From positions 1,901,468 to 1,965,467 of the forward strand of contig JAJEKV010000054.1 in NCBI GenBank assembly GCA_021234155.1: DNA of 64,000 nucleotides. Direction: 5' to 3'. Origin of the DNA: Isoetes taiwanensis (taxonomy: Eukaryota; Streptophyta; Lycopodiopsida; Isoetales; Isoetaceae). Position 1 is the stretch's first letter. Each line of letters opens with the position of its first letter. Shown here one piece after another: positions 25,162-37,269 of this stretch. Below the pieces are notes generated by a model that saw only the letters and a list, made by a program, of their open reading frames with translations, was not told where the DNA came from and did not search any database. Position numbers and translations under genes: made by a program.

Positions 25162-27881
25162 TGTGACCAGAGAATAATATCAAGCAATGACTTGAAGTCA
25201 CAATGCACTGGTGTCTCCATTTTTTTTGAAGGGCAACCTTTGAAATTGCCATTCATATTGAAGGGCAATTTTGTCATGATGCCATTCATGTGAAGGTTAA
25301 ATTTTTTCTCGCCCATTCACTAAAAACATTTGCAGCTGCAGAATAAGCACATCTTCGATACAAAAGCAAAAATACTTTGGATATACTTCACATGTAAAGC
25401 TTAAAAGCCTTCATATTACTATTCAAACTAATTAACTTGATGTTTACAGATTCAAACTAATTAGCTTGAAGTTTATAATAGCACCATGTGGCATTGTTAT
25501 GATCCATACAATTAGCATAGATCATGTCATAGTCTGTGTCTGCCACGTTAAGTGGTGATAATAATAACAACATCAATGTTTTAGGAGTTTTCTGTTTCAA
25601 GGTTTTCGATCATCATTCTTTATCTAGTTTTTCTTTAAAAGCCACACTCACCTTTACAAAAGATGTTGGAAGAACTGGAACTGCTATCACATCATCATAG
25701 ATTTCAAAATAGAAATCACACATCCTACAAGCATCCGACAAAATCTTCATGTTCTTATGGATTTGTTGCACCAATCTTACTACAATTGAATATGCTTACC
25801 CAGTATCAAGAAACGCATATATCTCTTCCCCAAAATTGTTGCATAAATTGGCAGTCCATTTATCTGTTTGGTCATCCATTTTCTTTGAATCCATAGAATA
25901 TTCATTTGTGGAGAATAATTTTGTGCTTGCTAACAAATCTTCTCCTCAGTCAACAAATCTTTCCTTCAATCATGATCTCCTCAACAGATTATTTAGACAT
26001 TCCATCATGCGACCTCCTTCTTCTTTGCAAATTGTAGGATTGATTCATCACTGGTATGGTCTGGCCACGGAACTAGAGTGTGGAGAGTGAGATTGTTTGT
26101 GAGAATGGAGAAAAGCAGCAAATCATGTTCTTCCCTTTCTTGTCAAAAAAATTTTAAGATTCTTTTTTTTTTTATGTTTAATGCTGGTGGTGGTAGTTGG
26201 TTTGGTATCATTATTAATTACAAGAAATTTATCGCAGCGGCCTTAACATTTCTTTGGTTCCAAACCTGCATAGTTGCACTTGCTATTTAAATAGAATAAT
26301 TAGTAATATTTCGCTATTAATATCAAATGTAAGCATTGACATTCCTTCAAGATTTCCTTAAATTGTGTCATATTTTTTATCATCCTTCAAAATCCTCTTA
26401 CATTTTCTAAAACTTTCCTCACACTCCTAAGGATCAAATATATATTGAAGTGGTCCCCAAGATACTTCAACATTCTTCTAGATTCTTTAAGATCCTATTA
26501 TAATTCTTTTAGATTCCTTAATGCTCCATAAAGATTCCTTACACTTTTATAAAACGATGGCATTATTGATATGCAAAATAATTCATAGAAATACAAAAAC
26601 AACAATTTTAAGCCCTTCGCCAACATTCATTGAATGTTATTTTCTGCATTGCAACACAAAGAAAAGTCCGAATAAATCAAGATAAAAGTTTGTTGTTGCA
26701 ATAAATACCCAAGCCCGTAACATTTAACATCTTAAAGGACTTGAAGGGATCTAATACCATTTCCATACTAATGCACGTAAGAGGGGCAAAATAAAGTTCA
26801 TTTGCAAGAATCTAGGGGATTGTGAAACTTTTCTTAAGATACATAGTTTACAATACATGTACGATGTTTCACAAAATGAAAAGAAAAAAACATAACAAAT
26901 GCCATAATTCTAAGCTCAAGACCTCACAAAAGCAGTCATTATATTTTAAAAACGAAGTTGCAGAAATGAAAACTGTGTAATGGGTGAATCCTAGGAATAT
27001 CATAATTGCAACGTTAATTAGAACTTTCTTGAGTGCATTTCCACTCCAGCGAGTGGAAAGTTATATCAGAGAACCTTTGTAATGCATCAATACTCATATT
27101 TAGAGCGCCCCATTAGGTCGTCATCTACGTATGTGCATAGATGCACTTAGATTTTATTTGCGAATTCAAACGAAGATGGTAAAGAATCTATTATGCCAAT
27201 CAACCCTCATGTTTATCTCGCCGCTATTGATTGCGTCAGAAGATTCTAGTTACCTTCAACAACCAAGGTCTCCATTCCATAAGATTCTGTTGCAGGGTAT
27301 GGAAGAAACAATGCATTTGCGCAGAATCTTGAACGACCAAGAAGAACAAAAGATCAACCATACAACTACAATGTAAAATATCCGGAGCATACACAGTAAA
27401 CATGGCATTTCCAATTGCAACTAGTGATAAAGAGCCACCTTTAATGTGTTGGAGATCATCATCATTACTTTCCATGAAACCAAGTCAGAGATCTAAAAAG
27501 TCCATGATATAGCATGTCATGGATGGTTACTATATGTACTCTGCTTATTCAAATAGGAAAGCGGTTGTAGTTAACCAACCTATAGTTCTGCACAAATGAA
27601 ACAACACATATTTTACTAGCAGTTGAAAGTCATCATGTTCATTGCCTTGAATTGTTCTGGACCAAAAAAATCAAACACCCACATTAGATGAGAAGGGCCG
27701 CAGATTAGGCATCTTCAAGTTATCAGCGCATTATACTCTGAAAACCATAATATACCTAAGAAATGCCCCACAACTTTCTTCTGGGAACAAACCTAGGAAA
27801 TGCCTCACAGCTTTATCCTGTTATATCTTAAGGCCAAACTGCACATATAGTCACAATGCCCAAAAGACAAAAGTTAGAAAC
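25162..27881. other. AT-rich unassigned DNA
   Basis: No gene is recognised. At 25218-25300 an oligo-T is followed by a short repeat with TTGCCATTCA and TTGAAGGGCAA; a related copy lies at 33975-34110. The 77- and 113-codon ORFs near 25663-26090 overlap in different frames and show no family features. Confidence 0.3.
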
Positions 27882-28640
27882 GTGATGATTCCTAAAAATG
27901 TCGTTACAACTGACATCCAACATTATCCAGACAAAGAATTAGAATTGTGTCACCATCCTACTTTCAATTTATCTGAAGCAAAGATCAAACACCATATTGT
28001 TATATCTGTAGAAAAGAACATCAGAGATAACGTGGGAGACAGACAAGGAAAACTGTCCAGCATTGCGATCATAGAATCAGCAAAATCACATATCCTCGAA
28101 AGCAAAGGATGGTTTAAGGAGGTGGCAACATGGACCAGACAAATGGGATTGAATCTGAGTGACCTAATAGAAGAGGGGCAGTGGAATGAGGAGTGGGCAG
28201 ACACAGCAACAAGAGCATGGCTGCACAGGCATACGGGACCCAAGACAGACTGGCTCATACAGGTTTTTAATCCAGACCAACAAATAGGACATCAGATATA
28301 CAGGGATAACTTACTGGGGAAAAACAGAAGGGACACGCTAGCCAGATTTAGGATGGGAAGCCATGATCTGAGAATAGAAAAAGACAGATGGAGAGGGGTA
28401 GACAAGGAAGACAGGATATGCAGAATCTGCGAAGGGGGGAGAATAGAGGATGAGAATCATATGATTAGTGACTGCCCGACATACGGAGACATCAGGGACA
28501 GATATAGTAATATAAGGTGGGGAGAACCAGCCCACAAGCTGATGAAGATGACAGAATCACTAAGGGATCTAGCAGACGCGATCCACAGAATGACGACCAG
28601 ACACAGAGAAGTACACAGAGAAAGAGGGCTTGTAATATGA
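27882..28640 (+). CDS. C-terminal domain of a non-LTR retrotransposon polyprotein (partial)
   Basis: 252 codons, open throughout. The recognisable part is the end: an FRMGSHDLRIEKDRW motif (about residues 156-170), then a zinc-finger-like CRIC-x8-H-x4-C (about residues 183-200) and the Asp-Cys-Pro-x(n)-R pattern seen after the RT of many LINE polyproteins (zf-RVT-like). The RT and endonuclease are absent, so the first Met is probably internal to the original polyprotein. The lack of stops suggests a young insertion. Activity is not expected. LINE clade not assigned. Confidence 0.65.
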   Translation: MMIPKNVVTTDIQHYPDKELELCHHPTFNLSEAKIKHHIVISVEKNIRDNVGDRQGKLSSIAIIESAKSHILESKGWFKEVATWTRQMGLNLSDLIEEGQWNEEWADTATRAWLHRHTGPKTDWLIQVFNPDQQIGHQIYRDNLLGKNRRDTLARFRMGSHDLRIEKDRWRGVDKEDRICRICEGGRIEDENHMISDCPTYGDIRDRYSNIRWGEPAHKLMKMTESLRDLADAIHRMTTRHREVHRERGLVI

Positions 28641-28931
28641 TTACACAGTGAAAGAGGGCTTGTAATATGATCCGTACAAAACGACTCATATAGCCTCACA
28701 CAAATTACTCAGCTAAAAGCTGATTGATAACGACAAGATCACCGCACGCCAAGAAGCCGAGGTAAAAGTGGGGTGCCGGGTATTAAAAGGAAAAAAGTCA
28801 TAAAAGAAAAGGCTACATTGTAACAAATGTTGTGCTAGTAGCACCCTTTTAGGGAGCTCGCCCATGCTACACAAGTCCAGGGGCCTTATGGCACAAAGGA
28901 CACAAATGTATTCTATTCTATTCTATTCTAT
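27882..28931 (+). mobile_element. LINE family B, 5'-truncated 3' end with TTCTA tail
   Basis: A single intact C-terminal reading frame (27882-28640) is followed by a UTR of about 270 bp and a tail of about four TTCTA units (28909-28931). A segment of about 29 bp around GAAAGAGGGCTTGTAATATGAT is duplicated in tandem near 28618-28671. The protein is clearly different from LINE family A, yet the tail unit is the same. The 5' junction is not precisely defined. Confidence 0.7.
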
Positions 28932-29060
28932 ATCAGACTTCATCAATTTGTTAATCTTCATCGATTTGGAAATATAGAAGCTCTAGCTGCATGAGATAGC
29001 ACTGGCTATTATTGCCCCATGATTGAAAAGTTTTGGCCCACCAAATTACTCTAGGACAAC

Positions 29061-29176
29061 TTTTTTTTTTTTTTTTTTTTTTTTTTGGAGGTAAGGTGTT
29101 GTTGTATTCATAAGTTAAAACTTACATAGTCTTGATGTATACCACCATCAGTAGTATACTACCTATCATAATATTC
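29061..29176 (-). mobile_element. SINE-like insertion 1, TSD CTCTAGGACAAC
   Basis: CTCTAGGACAAC occurs at 29049-29060 and again at 29177-29188. Between them lie 26 T residues (29061-29086, a poly-A tail on the minus strand) and about 90 bp of unique sequence. The minus-strand 3' part (AACTTATGAATACAACAACACC) resembles the ends of plant SINEs. A 12-bp TSD plus poly-A shows LINE-type target-primed insertion. No box A or B is recognised, so it may be truncated. Confidence 0.7.
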
Positions 29177-29247
29177 CTCTAGGACAACATGACCTGTCTG
29201 TAGGTACCTCATTCAAATAAATTCGAAAACCTATATCTGATATTAAC

Positions 29248-29350
29248 TTTTTTTTTTGTTTGAAGGCAAGGTTGGTGGGACTTGCACCCACCCACGTCTC
29301 CCACCCGATGGTAGCTAGTGGGTTTTGAACCTTGGTGGGGTCACCCCAAC
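29248..29350 (-). mobile_element. SINE-like insertion 2 with box-B motif, 19-bp TSD
   Basis: ACCTATATCTGATATTAAC at 29229-29247 is exactly repeated at 29351-29369. The 103-bp insert starts with an oligo-T (minus-strand poly-A). On the minus strand it contains GGTTCAAAACC (29331-29321), close to the tRNA/SINE box-B consensus GGTTCGANNCC, near its 5' end. Box A is missing, which suggests 5' truncation of a tRNA-derived SINE. Confidence 0.75.
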
Positions 29351-29373
29351 ACCTATATCTGATATTAACACCT

Positions 29374-29500
29374 GTTAGTTTTGGATTCAATTTTATTTTG
29401 CTAAAATGAAAACAAGCAGGTGTTAAAATTAAAAACTATGTCTGATATTAACACCTGCTTGTTTTCATTTTAGCAAAATAAAATTGAATCCAAAACTAAC
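29374..29500. repeat. Perfect 53-bp inverted repeat with a 21-nt loop
   Basis: Arms at 29374-29426 and 29448-29500 are exact reverse complements. Each begins or ends with GTTAGTTTTGG / CCAAAACTAAC on the outside and TTAACACCTGC on the loop side. The loop is 29427-29447. No TSD or known element end is seen. Transcripts from either strand would fold into a long perfect hairpin. Confidence 0.95.
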
Positions 29501-29639
29501 CTGGATCTCCCAAGGTAAATCCCACCCTAAGAGCTACTCGAGATGTCTGGACGAAGAATATTGCTTTGCATACCTCCAAATTCTAATAGTTTGTCCATTT
29601 GTTATCCGTTAAATGCTGCTTGCTGCTTGCTACTTTCCA

Positions 29640-30710
29640 CATGCAGAAAGCAACTTTTACCATGCCCACTCAGATGTGGACAGGCTAGCTCCATATGTCG
29701 ATCTATATGATGACATATAGCAACATAGACAGTTGGGTAGTGTGGTACTCCTTGGGGACTTCAATGCACGGACAGGAGTAGAGCAGCCCATGAGACTTAA
29801 TCCTTTGGCTCAGGATGTGTTACAGCTGCGCCCCGCGGAGGCGGCCTGGCCACGAACATCAGATGATAGTCAGGTCACGCGCTTTGGCAGGCAGTTGCTT
29901 CTACTATGTGGTGTCTTTGACTTGGTAATTTGTAATGGCCTGGCACAGTGGCCTTCCTCCTGTAAGTGCACCTGCAGAGAAGAGAATCAGGGTGGAGGAT
30001 CTAGTGTGGTGGACTATCTATTAGTCGCTGAGCAGGATGTACATTTGATCAACCACTTTTAGGTAGGCACAGACAGTAGAGATGAGGAGACCGACTCAGA
30101 TCACCTTCCACTCTACCTGCAGTTGGCTTGGCAGGCTGCTAGAACCCCTTCTACGGAAGCTCCTCGTATACTTCACTTGCGATTGGATTATGAGCAGGTA
30201 AAGGATTATGCTGATATGCTCATAGATGACCTTTCAGGAATTTTGCAGGCCCCCACACTAGAGCAGCAAACGGGTCAGCTGATTGAGCTACTTGGTACTG
30301 TCGCAGAAAGATGTTTTGGGATAGCATGCCCGAGAAGTATCACAGGGACTGCAACATTCCCGCGTAATCGGTGGTTTGATGCTGAGTGTAAGGAATACAA
30401 ATGCCGGCTCCGCCAGATCACAGATCCTGCAATGCGCCCACATGTCCCCACACAGTATCGTGCTTTCTTGAAGGCAAAGAAATCTCAGTACATTGCCCGT
30501 CATCAAAGGGAAATGTTTTACATGTTGAAAAGCCATCCTAGAACCTTTTGGCGCAAGGTTCTTCGAAAGCCAGCCCAGCCTACGGGGAACATCACTAATG
30601 AGCAGTGGGAACAATACTTGCAGCAACTCTATGATCCTCAAGGGACACTAGCACTCATACCCCCACAGAATGGTCCGACATTAGAAATCACAGAGGATGA
30701 TGTTACCTAG
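29640..30710 (+). pseudogene. LINE-A endonuclease end and linker
   Basis: The frame shows a partial Exo/Endo/Phos domain: an N-D-x-N-x-R-like LGDFNARTG motif, a DYLL segment near 30020, then SDHLPLYLQLAW, where Ser-Asp-His is the catalytic end of the family. Stops fall at about 29716 and 30060. A linker of about 190 codons runs from 30123 to a TAG at 30708-30710, just before RT begins in the same frame. It would have cut target DNA to prime reverse transcription; it is dead in this copy. Confidence 0.75.
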
Positions 30711-30722
30711 GGTCTGCAGCGT

Positions 30723-31860
30723 TTGGCCAATGGGAAAGCAACGGACCTGGATGGTATGCAGGCAGAGTTGCTCAAGTGGGCAGGGGAGCCTATGGTACCA
30801 GTCCTAACCACTATGTTCAACAGAGCACTACAGGAAGGATTCCCCCAGCAGTGGACCACAAGCAGAGTTGTCCCCATTTACAAGGCAGGAGATCCACATA
30901 GTCTAACCAATTACCGAACAATCATGGTCAGTTCGGTGTTTGCCAGACTGCTAGCTGGCATTATTGAGCAACAGTTGACCAGGTGGACAGAAGCAACAGG
31001 TGTGCGAGCTCTCACGCAAGCATGGTTCAGACCCCGACATTCAACCATTGATCATATATTCACATTGAGGACTTTGGTTGAGGATAGCAGAAACCGTCGG
31101 CGGGACTTGTATTGTTGCTTTGTTGACTTTGCAAAGGCTTTTGACACTGTGCCTCGGGAAAAGTTATGGGAAAGATTGCGGCAACTGGAGGTTCCTGTGG
31201 ATATGCAAAATGCAGTATACATGTTGTAAGAGAGTTGTTCAGGTCAGATGCGGATGACGGGACAACCATTCACTAGCAGTATTGGGGTCCGCCAGGGATG
31301 TCCTCTTTCCCCAACATTGTTTGGTCTGTACATTGACCAGTTGGAACACTGGCTCATGGACAATGGGGGTGGCGGGACCCAACTTTTGCATCAGGTCATC
31401 AGGCAACTCATCTATGCAAATGATGTTGACCTCTAGCTCATACTCTAGAGGATATGCAGTCACACCTAGATGCTCTGGATACATTCTGCCAGGCCACAGA
31501 CATGAACGTCAATCTGGCCAAGACTAAGGTGGTCCTAATCTCATCCTCGCGCCATCCAAGGCCCCCTTCATTCACTTATCGAGGGCAACAAGTGGAGGTG
31601 ACACCCACTTGCAAGTATCTGGGAGTGGAGTATGCTGGGACACTTCCATAAGATTGCGTGTAGCAGCAGGCTGGAAAGCGCTTTATGCAATGCAGAACAA
31701 TAACCACAGAGCAGAATTGTATGATGGGGGACATCAGGCACATCTGTTCGAGGGGGTATTGGTAGAGCCCGTTCTTTCGTACGGGGTTGAAGTCCGGGGG
31801 CCCGATGGTGTCCCTTGCTACTTGGAGCGACTTAGAACAGTGCGAAGGCCTTCTTAGCAC
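30723..31860 (+). pseudogene. LINE-A reverse transcriptase, broken
   Basis: Non-LTR RT motifs appear in order: VVPIYKAGDP with the NYR block, RHSTIDHIFTLRTL, motif A CFVDFAKAFD (about 31118), motif B GVRQGCPLSPTLFGLYIDQLE (about 31285) and motif C as YAND at about 31417, where the catalytic YADD second position is Asn. Stops fall at 31227-31229 and 31434-31436, and a frameshift follows near 31640. No active RT is expected. Confidence 0.85.
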
Positions 31861-32775
31861 GTGCACTTTCGGAGTGAAATCCACAAGTCCCATATCAAAT
31901 TTTGTTGCAGGGAGCGGGTTTTCCCGCCACTTCACGAAAGCGGCCCTTGATAGACACAACCGTCTATTTCCGAGAAAGTGGTAAATATGGATGATGATCG
32001 TCTCACCGCGACTTGGCTTATGCAATGGCAATGGGACCACAACGACTCAAGAATTGTTGGAAGGATAAAAGAGTCAAAGTGGCTAACTAGATGGAATGTC
32101 CAGGAGCACATGTGCATCCGGTAGAAACAGAGGCGATCGCGACACCCGAGATGTTACCTTGATGCTTGTTTCTCCAGCAAGCTTTGGGATTCCGGGGCTC
32201 TGGAGCAAGTCAAAACAAGCACATTACAAGCGGCACATAAATCCCACATTAGAACGAGGCCTGGCGCTACCTACGTTCACATACGCCCATGAAAAAGCGG
32301 GCATATCGCCTCCATTCGGCACGAGTGCCCACCATCTCCGGATTGAGGCAGTCGATGGATTGGGGAGCCACGTCGGGATAGGGTTTGTCGGTCTTTGCCC
32401 GGGCGGGGCTGTTGAGGATGAGTGTCACACTTTCCGAGCTGCCCAAAGATATGATCGGTCCGGACACGCTATGCTCGGTTGATTAGCGATGAGCCGCTAC
32501 ACATGATATCGGCACACGACTTCGATGCACTCACTTTCGGATCATACATTGGGGAAGTCTTGGACTTGAGGGCTCGAGATATGCCCCGATCCAACCATTT
32601 AATCGTTGTCGGCCGGTCTTATTGCCGCTACGGTTTTTCTCGAAAACCCGCCGGGCGGGGTTTTTAATCCGAGGCAATAATGTGGTGATGCACTTTTTGT
32701 ATTGGGTCCCATAGGCCGATTGGTCTCCGTGGACAATAAAAACAATTCTATTCTATTCTATTCTATTCTATTCTT

Positions 32776-35700
32776 TGCAGGTCGTCCACTTTCTTGCTCT
32801 TTGGCAAAGCCACCATCTGAGAAAAAAACAGAGTCTGCAGATTCTAAATCAAAAGCAGGCCTTCTGCCACAAATTTCTGGGAGGCCTGGTTTTGTCTACG
32901 GGGCTATAATAAATGTTAAACTTTTCATTGCAAACACCATGACAAAAACACCCTATTGAATACAGTTAGAAGCTACCAATATCTGCATTTCTGCTTCAAT
33001 AGGAGCTGTAGAAAATTGATGCCACATGAAAGAACGAATTGAAGTACTGGAGCTAGAGGAACTGTTTTGATCCTCGAGTATCTTCTACCCTGTTTGCGAT
33101 GGAACACATTAAGAAAACAGAAAGCAAGAAAAAGAATGACCTAACACACGCTTCATATCTTACCTGCTCAACAGAACCCTTTATATGGGCAACTGAATCG
33201 ATAAGTTATTGCGCCAGGCACAAGCAGAACTTTGCAGGGCCGGAATGCTCCAAAGATGAGGTCACAGATCCACATAAAATGGCTTAAAACTTAAAAATAT
33301 CAAACGAAATTTCTGGAGTACCACCTCTTTGAACAGCCCCAGGCTCGAAATCATGTTCTTTGCAATTAGGGTTGTGCTTTTGAAAAGGGCTGCCACATTG
33401 TCGAACATAAATCTACGGATCCTATAAAACTGCCAATCTTTTTGGGCTTGCGTAATCGAACCAATAACCCGGACTTGCAGATTAGAAGAGAAGAACCCAT
33501 TAGAACAGAAGCAGCAAAACCGCATCAAAAAACTTGGAACGTGATTTCCATGGAGTTTTTTTTAACCTTTATGATTTCCAACTTCAGGGCCGCCGCTGTT
33601 GCACGACTTGGGGACTTGGCCTGGCCATATTACTGCGCTTCATATAGGGCCTGCAATGGCGAGATAGCGGAGACTATATCGGTGGACCTTCATAGCAGAG
33701 GCTATGGCGCCGGATAGATAAGCCAATGCTTCGCTGTCAGAAGCGAAGAATTTTGCAGTTTTTTTTTCTGCTATTTTTTCCCTCACTGGGGAATCTAAGG
33801 AATCGATGGAATCGAATCTTGGTGTGAATGATTTATATAAGAGTAGATAATGGTATTGGCCAATTGGACAAAGGCTAATTTAATTTTTTTGCATCCCTTG
33901 CATAGAATTATGTGCATGAAATGAGTAATGACAGAGAAGATTATAACATGAATAAAAATATGTACCAAAAAATATTTTTTTTTCAAGGTTGCCATTCAAT
34001 TGAAGGGCGACATTTGTGAGAGCCGTTCAAGTTGAATGGCACTTTATTTACCTTGCCATTCATTTGCATGGCAAAAAAGAAGACAACTGTTCTTTGAAGG
34101 GCCAAAGGCCTCTTGAATGGCATTGCAATGTTCAAATTTAAGGCTTACAATGCCGATGGCATAGCCCCCTCATACATGAGTTCCCCCTCTCATTACGTTA
34201 GGTTAAGTCAAGATAGGAAACATGTTGTGTCTTTTAATTGAAGTCAGCAATAGAGCACCTTTATGCTCATAAAACTACAGACTAGTGTCTTCCAAAGTTG
34301 TCTCATGCTCTCTGCTTGTAGCATGCATTTGTGATCTGTTACTTCTTGATTCGGAGATAGAGAATCTTGCAGTTCCATAAGCAAATCTGCTAAATGATTT
34401 GTATTATTTTGCTGAAAGGTCGTACTTCATGCAGCTAGATGTTTCGAAGCAAGTTTCTCGGGTATCTCATTAAATGTGCATAAATTAGACAATAGCCACG
34501 TTGAAAACTATTATGGGCTTTCGTTTAGGGCAATGCGAGATTGGCTGTGCGTGAGCTCAGAATTGAGCCCACTTAACATTTACGTTACGGGAAAAACTAC
34601 AAACCTTATGTTATGTTAATAAGGCATTTTTTTGGCAAAACAATCTTAACATTGCTTTTTGGAACTAAAGCAATTGAAATTGATTAAGGCCTGATTTGCT
34701 GCTAAGAATAGAGTATCATGTTCCTTGTACTGTGGCAGGAATTGCGGACTTTAGTTGAAAGCATAATTTCATACCTTCCTTTGGATTGCAATCCATGAAT
34801 GTGACCCAAATATCACGCCAATAATCTGTGGCTCTGAAACACATTAATCAAGTAACAAATTTGCACTAAGCAGAGGCCGTCCACCATAGACATGTTGTAA
34901 ACATCGCATTCCGTCATAAACTCGAGGATCGCCCAGCACGTTAGGCAGATGACTATAGATGGTTGGATAACTATATGCCTGGAAAGCCATCAGCAAGCCA
35001 ATCACTATACAACTCAGGCTATAGGATAGTGGCAGTGTGATGTCCAAAAGCTGTTATATAAGCAATACTACAGCTTAAAACAGGCAAGGCTCCACAAAAT
35101 GCAACTTAGGTTCACATTTCATGCGAACTTATTTGACGCCACCTGTCACAAGTTCAAGTATTAAAGGGCACAAGTTAAACTAAGTTCCATCTGAGAAAAC
35201 GTCTTAGCTTCATCAAGGTTTTATAGTAGGATCTGCCACAACTAATCTGCACAGTTGCACAACTGCTGGACCAAAAAGATGTTCAAAATCTTGCCTCTTT
35301 GAGTGGGAAAGGATCAACGCTTTACATGGCTTAGAAAAGGCATTTGAACAAAGGAAATGCAATATCTTTTCTTTTTTTGAGAAAGATTTTTAGATATTTC
35401 TGTTTTTCTCCTCTAGGATGCAGGCTCCAGTCTATGCATAGTGCGCCAAAACCTTGATCATGTGCAATATGCTTAAAGCTGAACGATCCAGAGGAAGGTA
35501 TAAAATGTCTGCTTCTGGAGTTCTTTCATGAACTGCAATCTTCTGTCAGTAGTCATGAATTGCAGAACATTGTCTATTGCCTCCCAAACTTAATTTATGC
35601 AATACATATTTGCAAAGGCAGGCAACATGGCAATCTCAAACAGTATAATATCATAGAGACTAAGATTTACATGCAGAAAGAAACTGTTACGTTCGCTTTG

Positions 35701-37269
35701 CAACAACATCTCTTCCAAGTGCTTAAGTGGAGTTGTGATTGAATCAGAACTATGGATCACAAATTTCTGTGATGGTTCCAACATAAATATTAACACAGAA
35801 TTCTGTTATGAAAACGTTGCGCATAAGATCAGTCTGATGCCAACGGAATGGCAGAAACAAGAACGAGCTTGGTGTGTAATCTGATACACGTGTGTGACTG
35901 ACTTAACATTAATTTCTCTAATGACTCAACTTTCAAAAGATTGGTTCACCTCAGTCTAAACATATTAAATTCATGAGTATCAACAGGACAGTATTTAAAT
36001 GCTCACTAATTTATACGGTTCCTAACGTCGGCGACAGTCCAGCTTGCCAAGTGTGGATAATCTTCCTTTTTCACTAAGAAAGAGTCAACTCTTAACAGGG
36101 TTTACAAAAGGCCTTCTGACAAAAGCAATGCAGTATCTATTCCCTTCTGATAAAGGTAGTTAAAGATTTCTGTTTCTCTTACCACGTGTGCAGGCTCCAG
36201 TTTATGAGTGTTCTCTCAAATCCTGTTCGTATGCACATCCCTTACTACAATCCAAAGACAGTGGGACACGTCTAAGGATATCCTAGATTTTTAGATTCTT
36301 TACGCTCCAGTCGAGTGTCGAGGAGCCTTGGAGACATGCATGTCCCAAGCCTATCATTTTTGCAAAAAAATTTGTGCAGAAATAATAATGGTAGGTATAA
36401 ATTCTGTGTCTTGGCAATAAAGCAAGTCGCACGTTAAACAAATGATTGGGAATGCTGAGCAATCATTCAGTTTCTATATTGCATGCTTCAGGAATCAACA
36501 AAATATAAGACCATAGGTTACTAGGGAAGAGCCAAAACAAAAGCACTCCTTACTGATTCAAAAAGAAATAGGGCAACAAAACAATGCCTTCCTGCATCAA
36601 TAATTCCATGCAAGATCCACTGCCTTGCTAAACCCTTTTCAAGCAACCACACATGGCTTTGCAACAAAATACAACAGATCCAGAAAGACATGGTACAGAA
36701 CAAATCAGATAATGTTTGGGTTTGATCCAAGCAAAACCAAAGGATGACAACAGTGACTGAGTGACATTGTCGGTACCCATTCTCCCGGTGATAAAAAGTA
36801 CCCACCCTCCTTGCATCCTGATAATGCCATAGAAGACCCTCTTCCAGTCGAACCAGGATTTGCCTACTCCCATACAAACGAGGGTTTGCTCTTTACGCCA
36901 AAAAGGGAAGAAGAGCATTTCTTCTTTATTTCTTTTCCTATTGGTTATTTTCAACGGCATGTCCAATCTTATACATCCTATATTAGCTTCCTCTTGTTCA
37001 AAGGTTGAGCTCACAGGATTAGTTGTTCAACGACTGTTTTGTTCTTTCAACCCGTTCAAAGATGTTTTCATTTTTCCACTTGGTTCTCCGAAGTCCAAAG
37101 TGTTTCGTGCTATTCACTCCAGCAATCTTAAAAGCTTAGTGGCATTGAAGATGGGAAGTGGAATATTCTAACACATGATGCCGCAAGTCAATGGTCCAAA
37201 GTGCATGGACCTCTCAAAAGTCTCATGTTAACAGGGGACCTATAAATGCATAGCTGATTAAATTGCAGC
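32776..37269. other. Unassigned intergenic DNA downstream of COG2
   Basis: No gene is recognised on either strand. At about 33975-34110 there is a repeat related to 25218-25300: an oligo-T, then TTGCCATTCAATTGAAGGGC and several inverted TTGAATGGCA copies. The overlapping 103-128 codon ORFs at 36521-37171 run on both strands and show no family motif. Confidence 0.3.

Larger units (their letters stand above)
29620..32775 (+). mobile_element. LINE family A, longest copy (endonuclease to tail)
   Basis: From 29640 it encodes the end of an AP-type endonuclease (VVLLGDFNARTG at about 29739, then a SDHLPL motif at about 30095). Next come a linker, the RT, the C-terminal zinc-finger region (about 32390-32440, damaged), a UTR ending GGTCTCCGTGGAC and a tail of TTCTA units (32746-32775). 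It is 5'-truncated within the endonuclease and broken by several stops and shifts. After about 31600 the frame changes repeatedly. Confidence 0.85.

Noticed and set aside
25663..26090. Two overlapping plus-strand ORFs as a small gene
   Set aside because: Different frames, AT-driven composition, no homology recognised and no splice logic connecting them.
36521..37171. Overlapping ORFs of 103-128 codons downstream of COG2
   Set aside because: Open on both strands at once with no family motifs; they lie beyond the COG2 stop and do not extend its exons.
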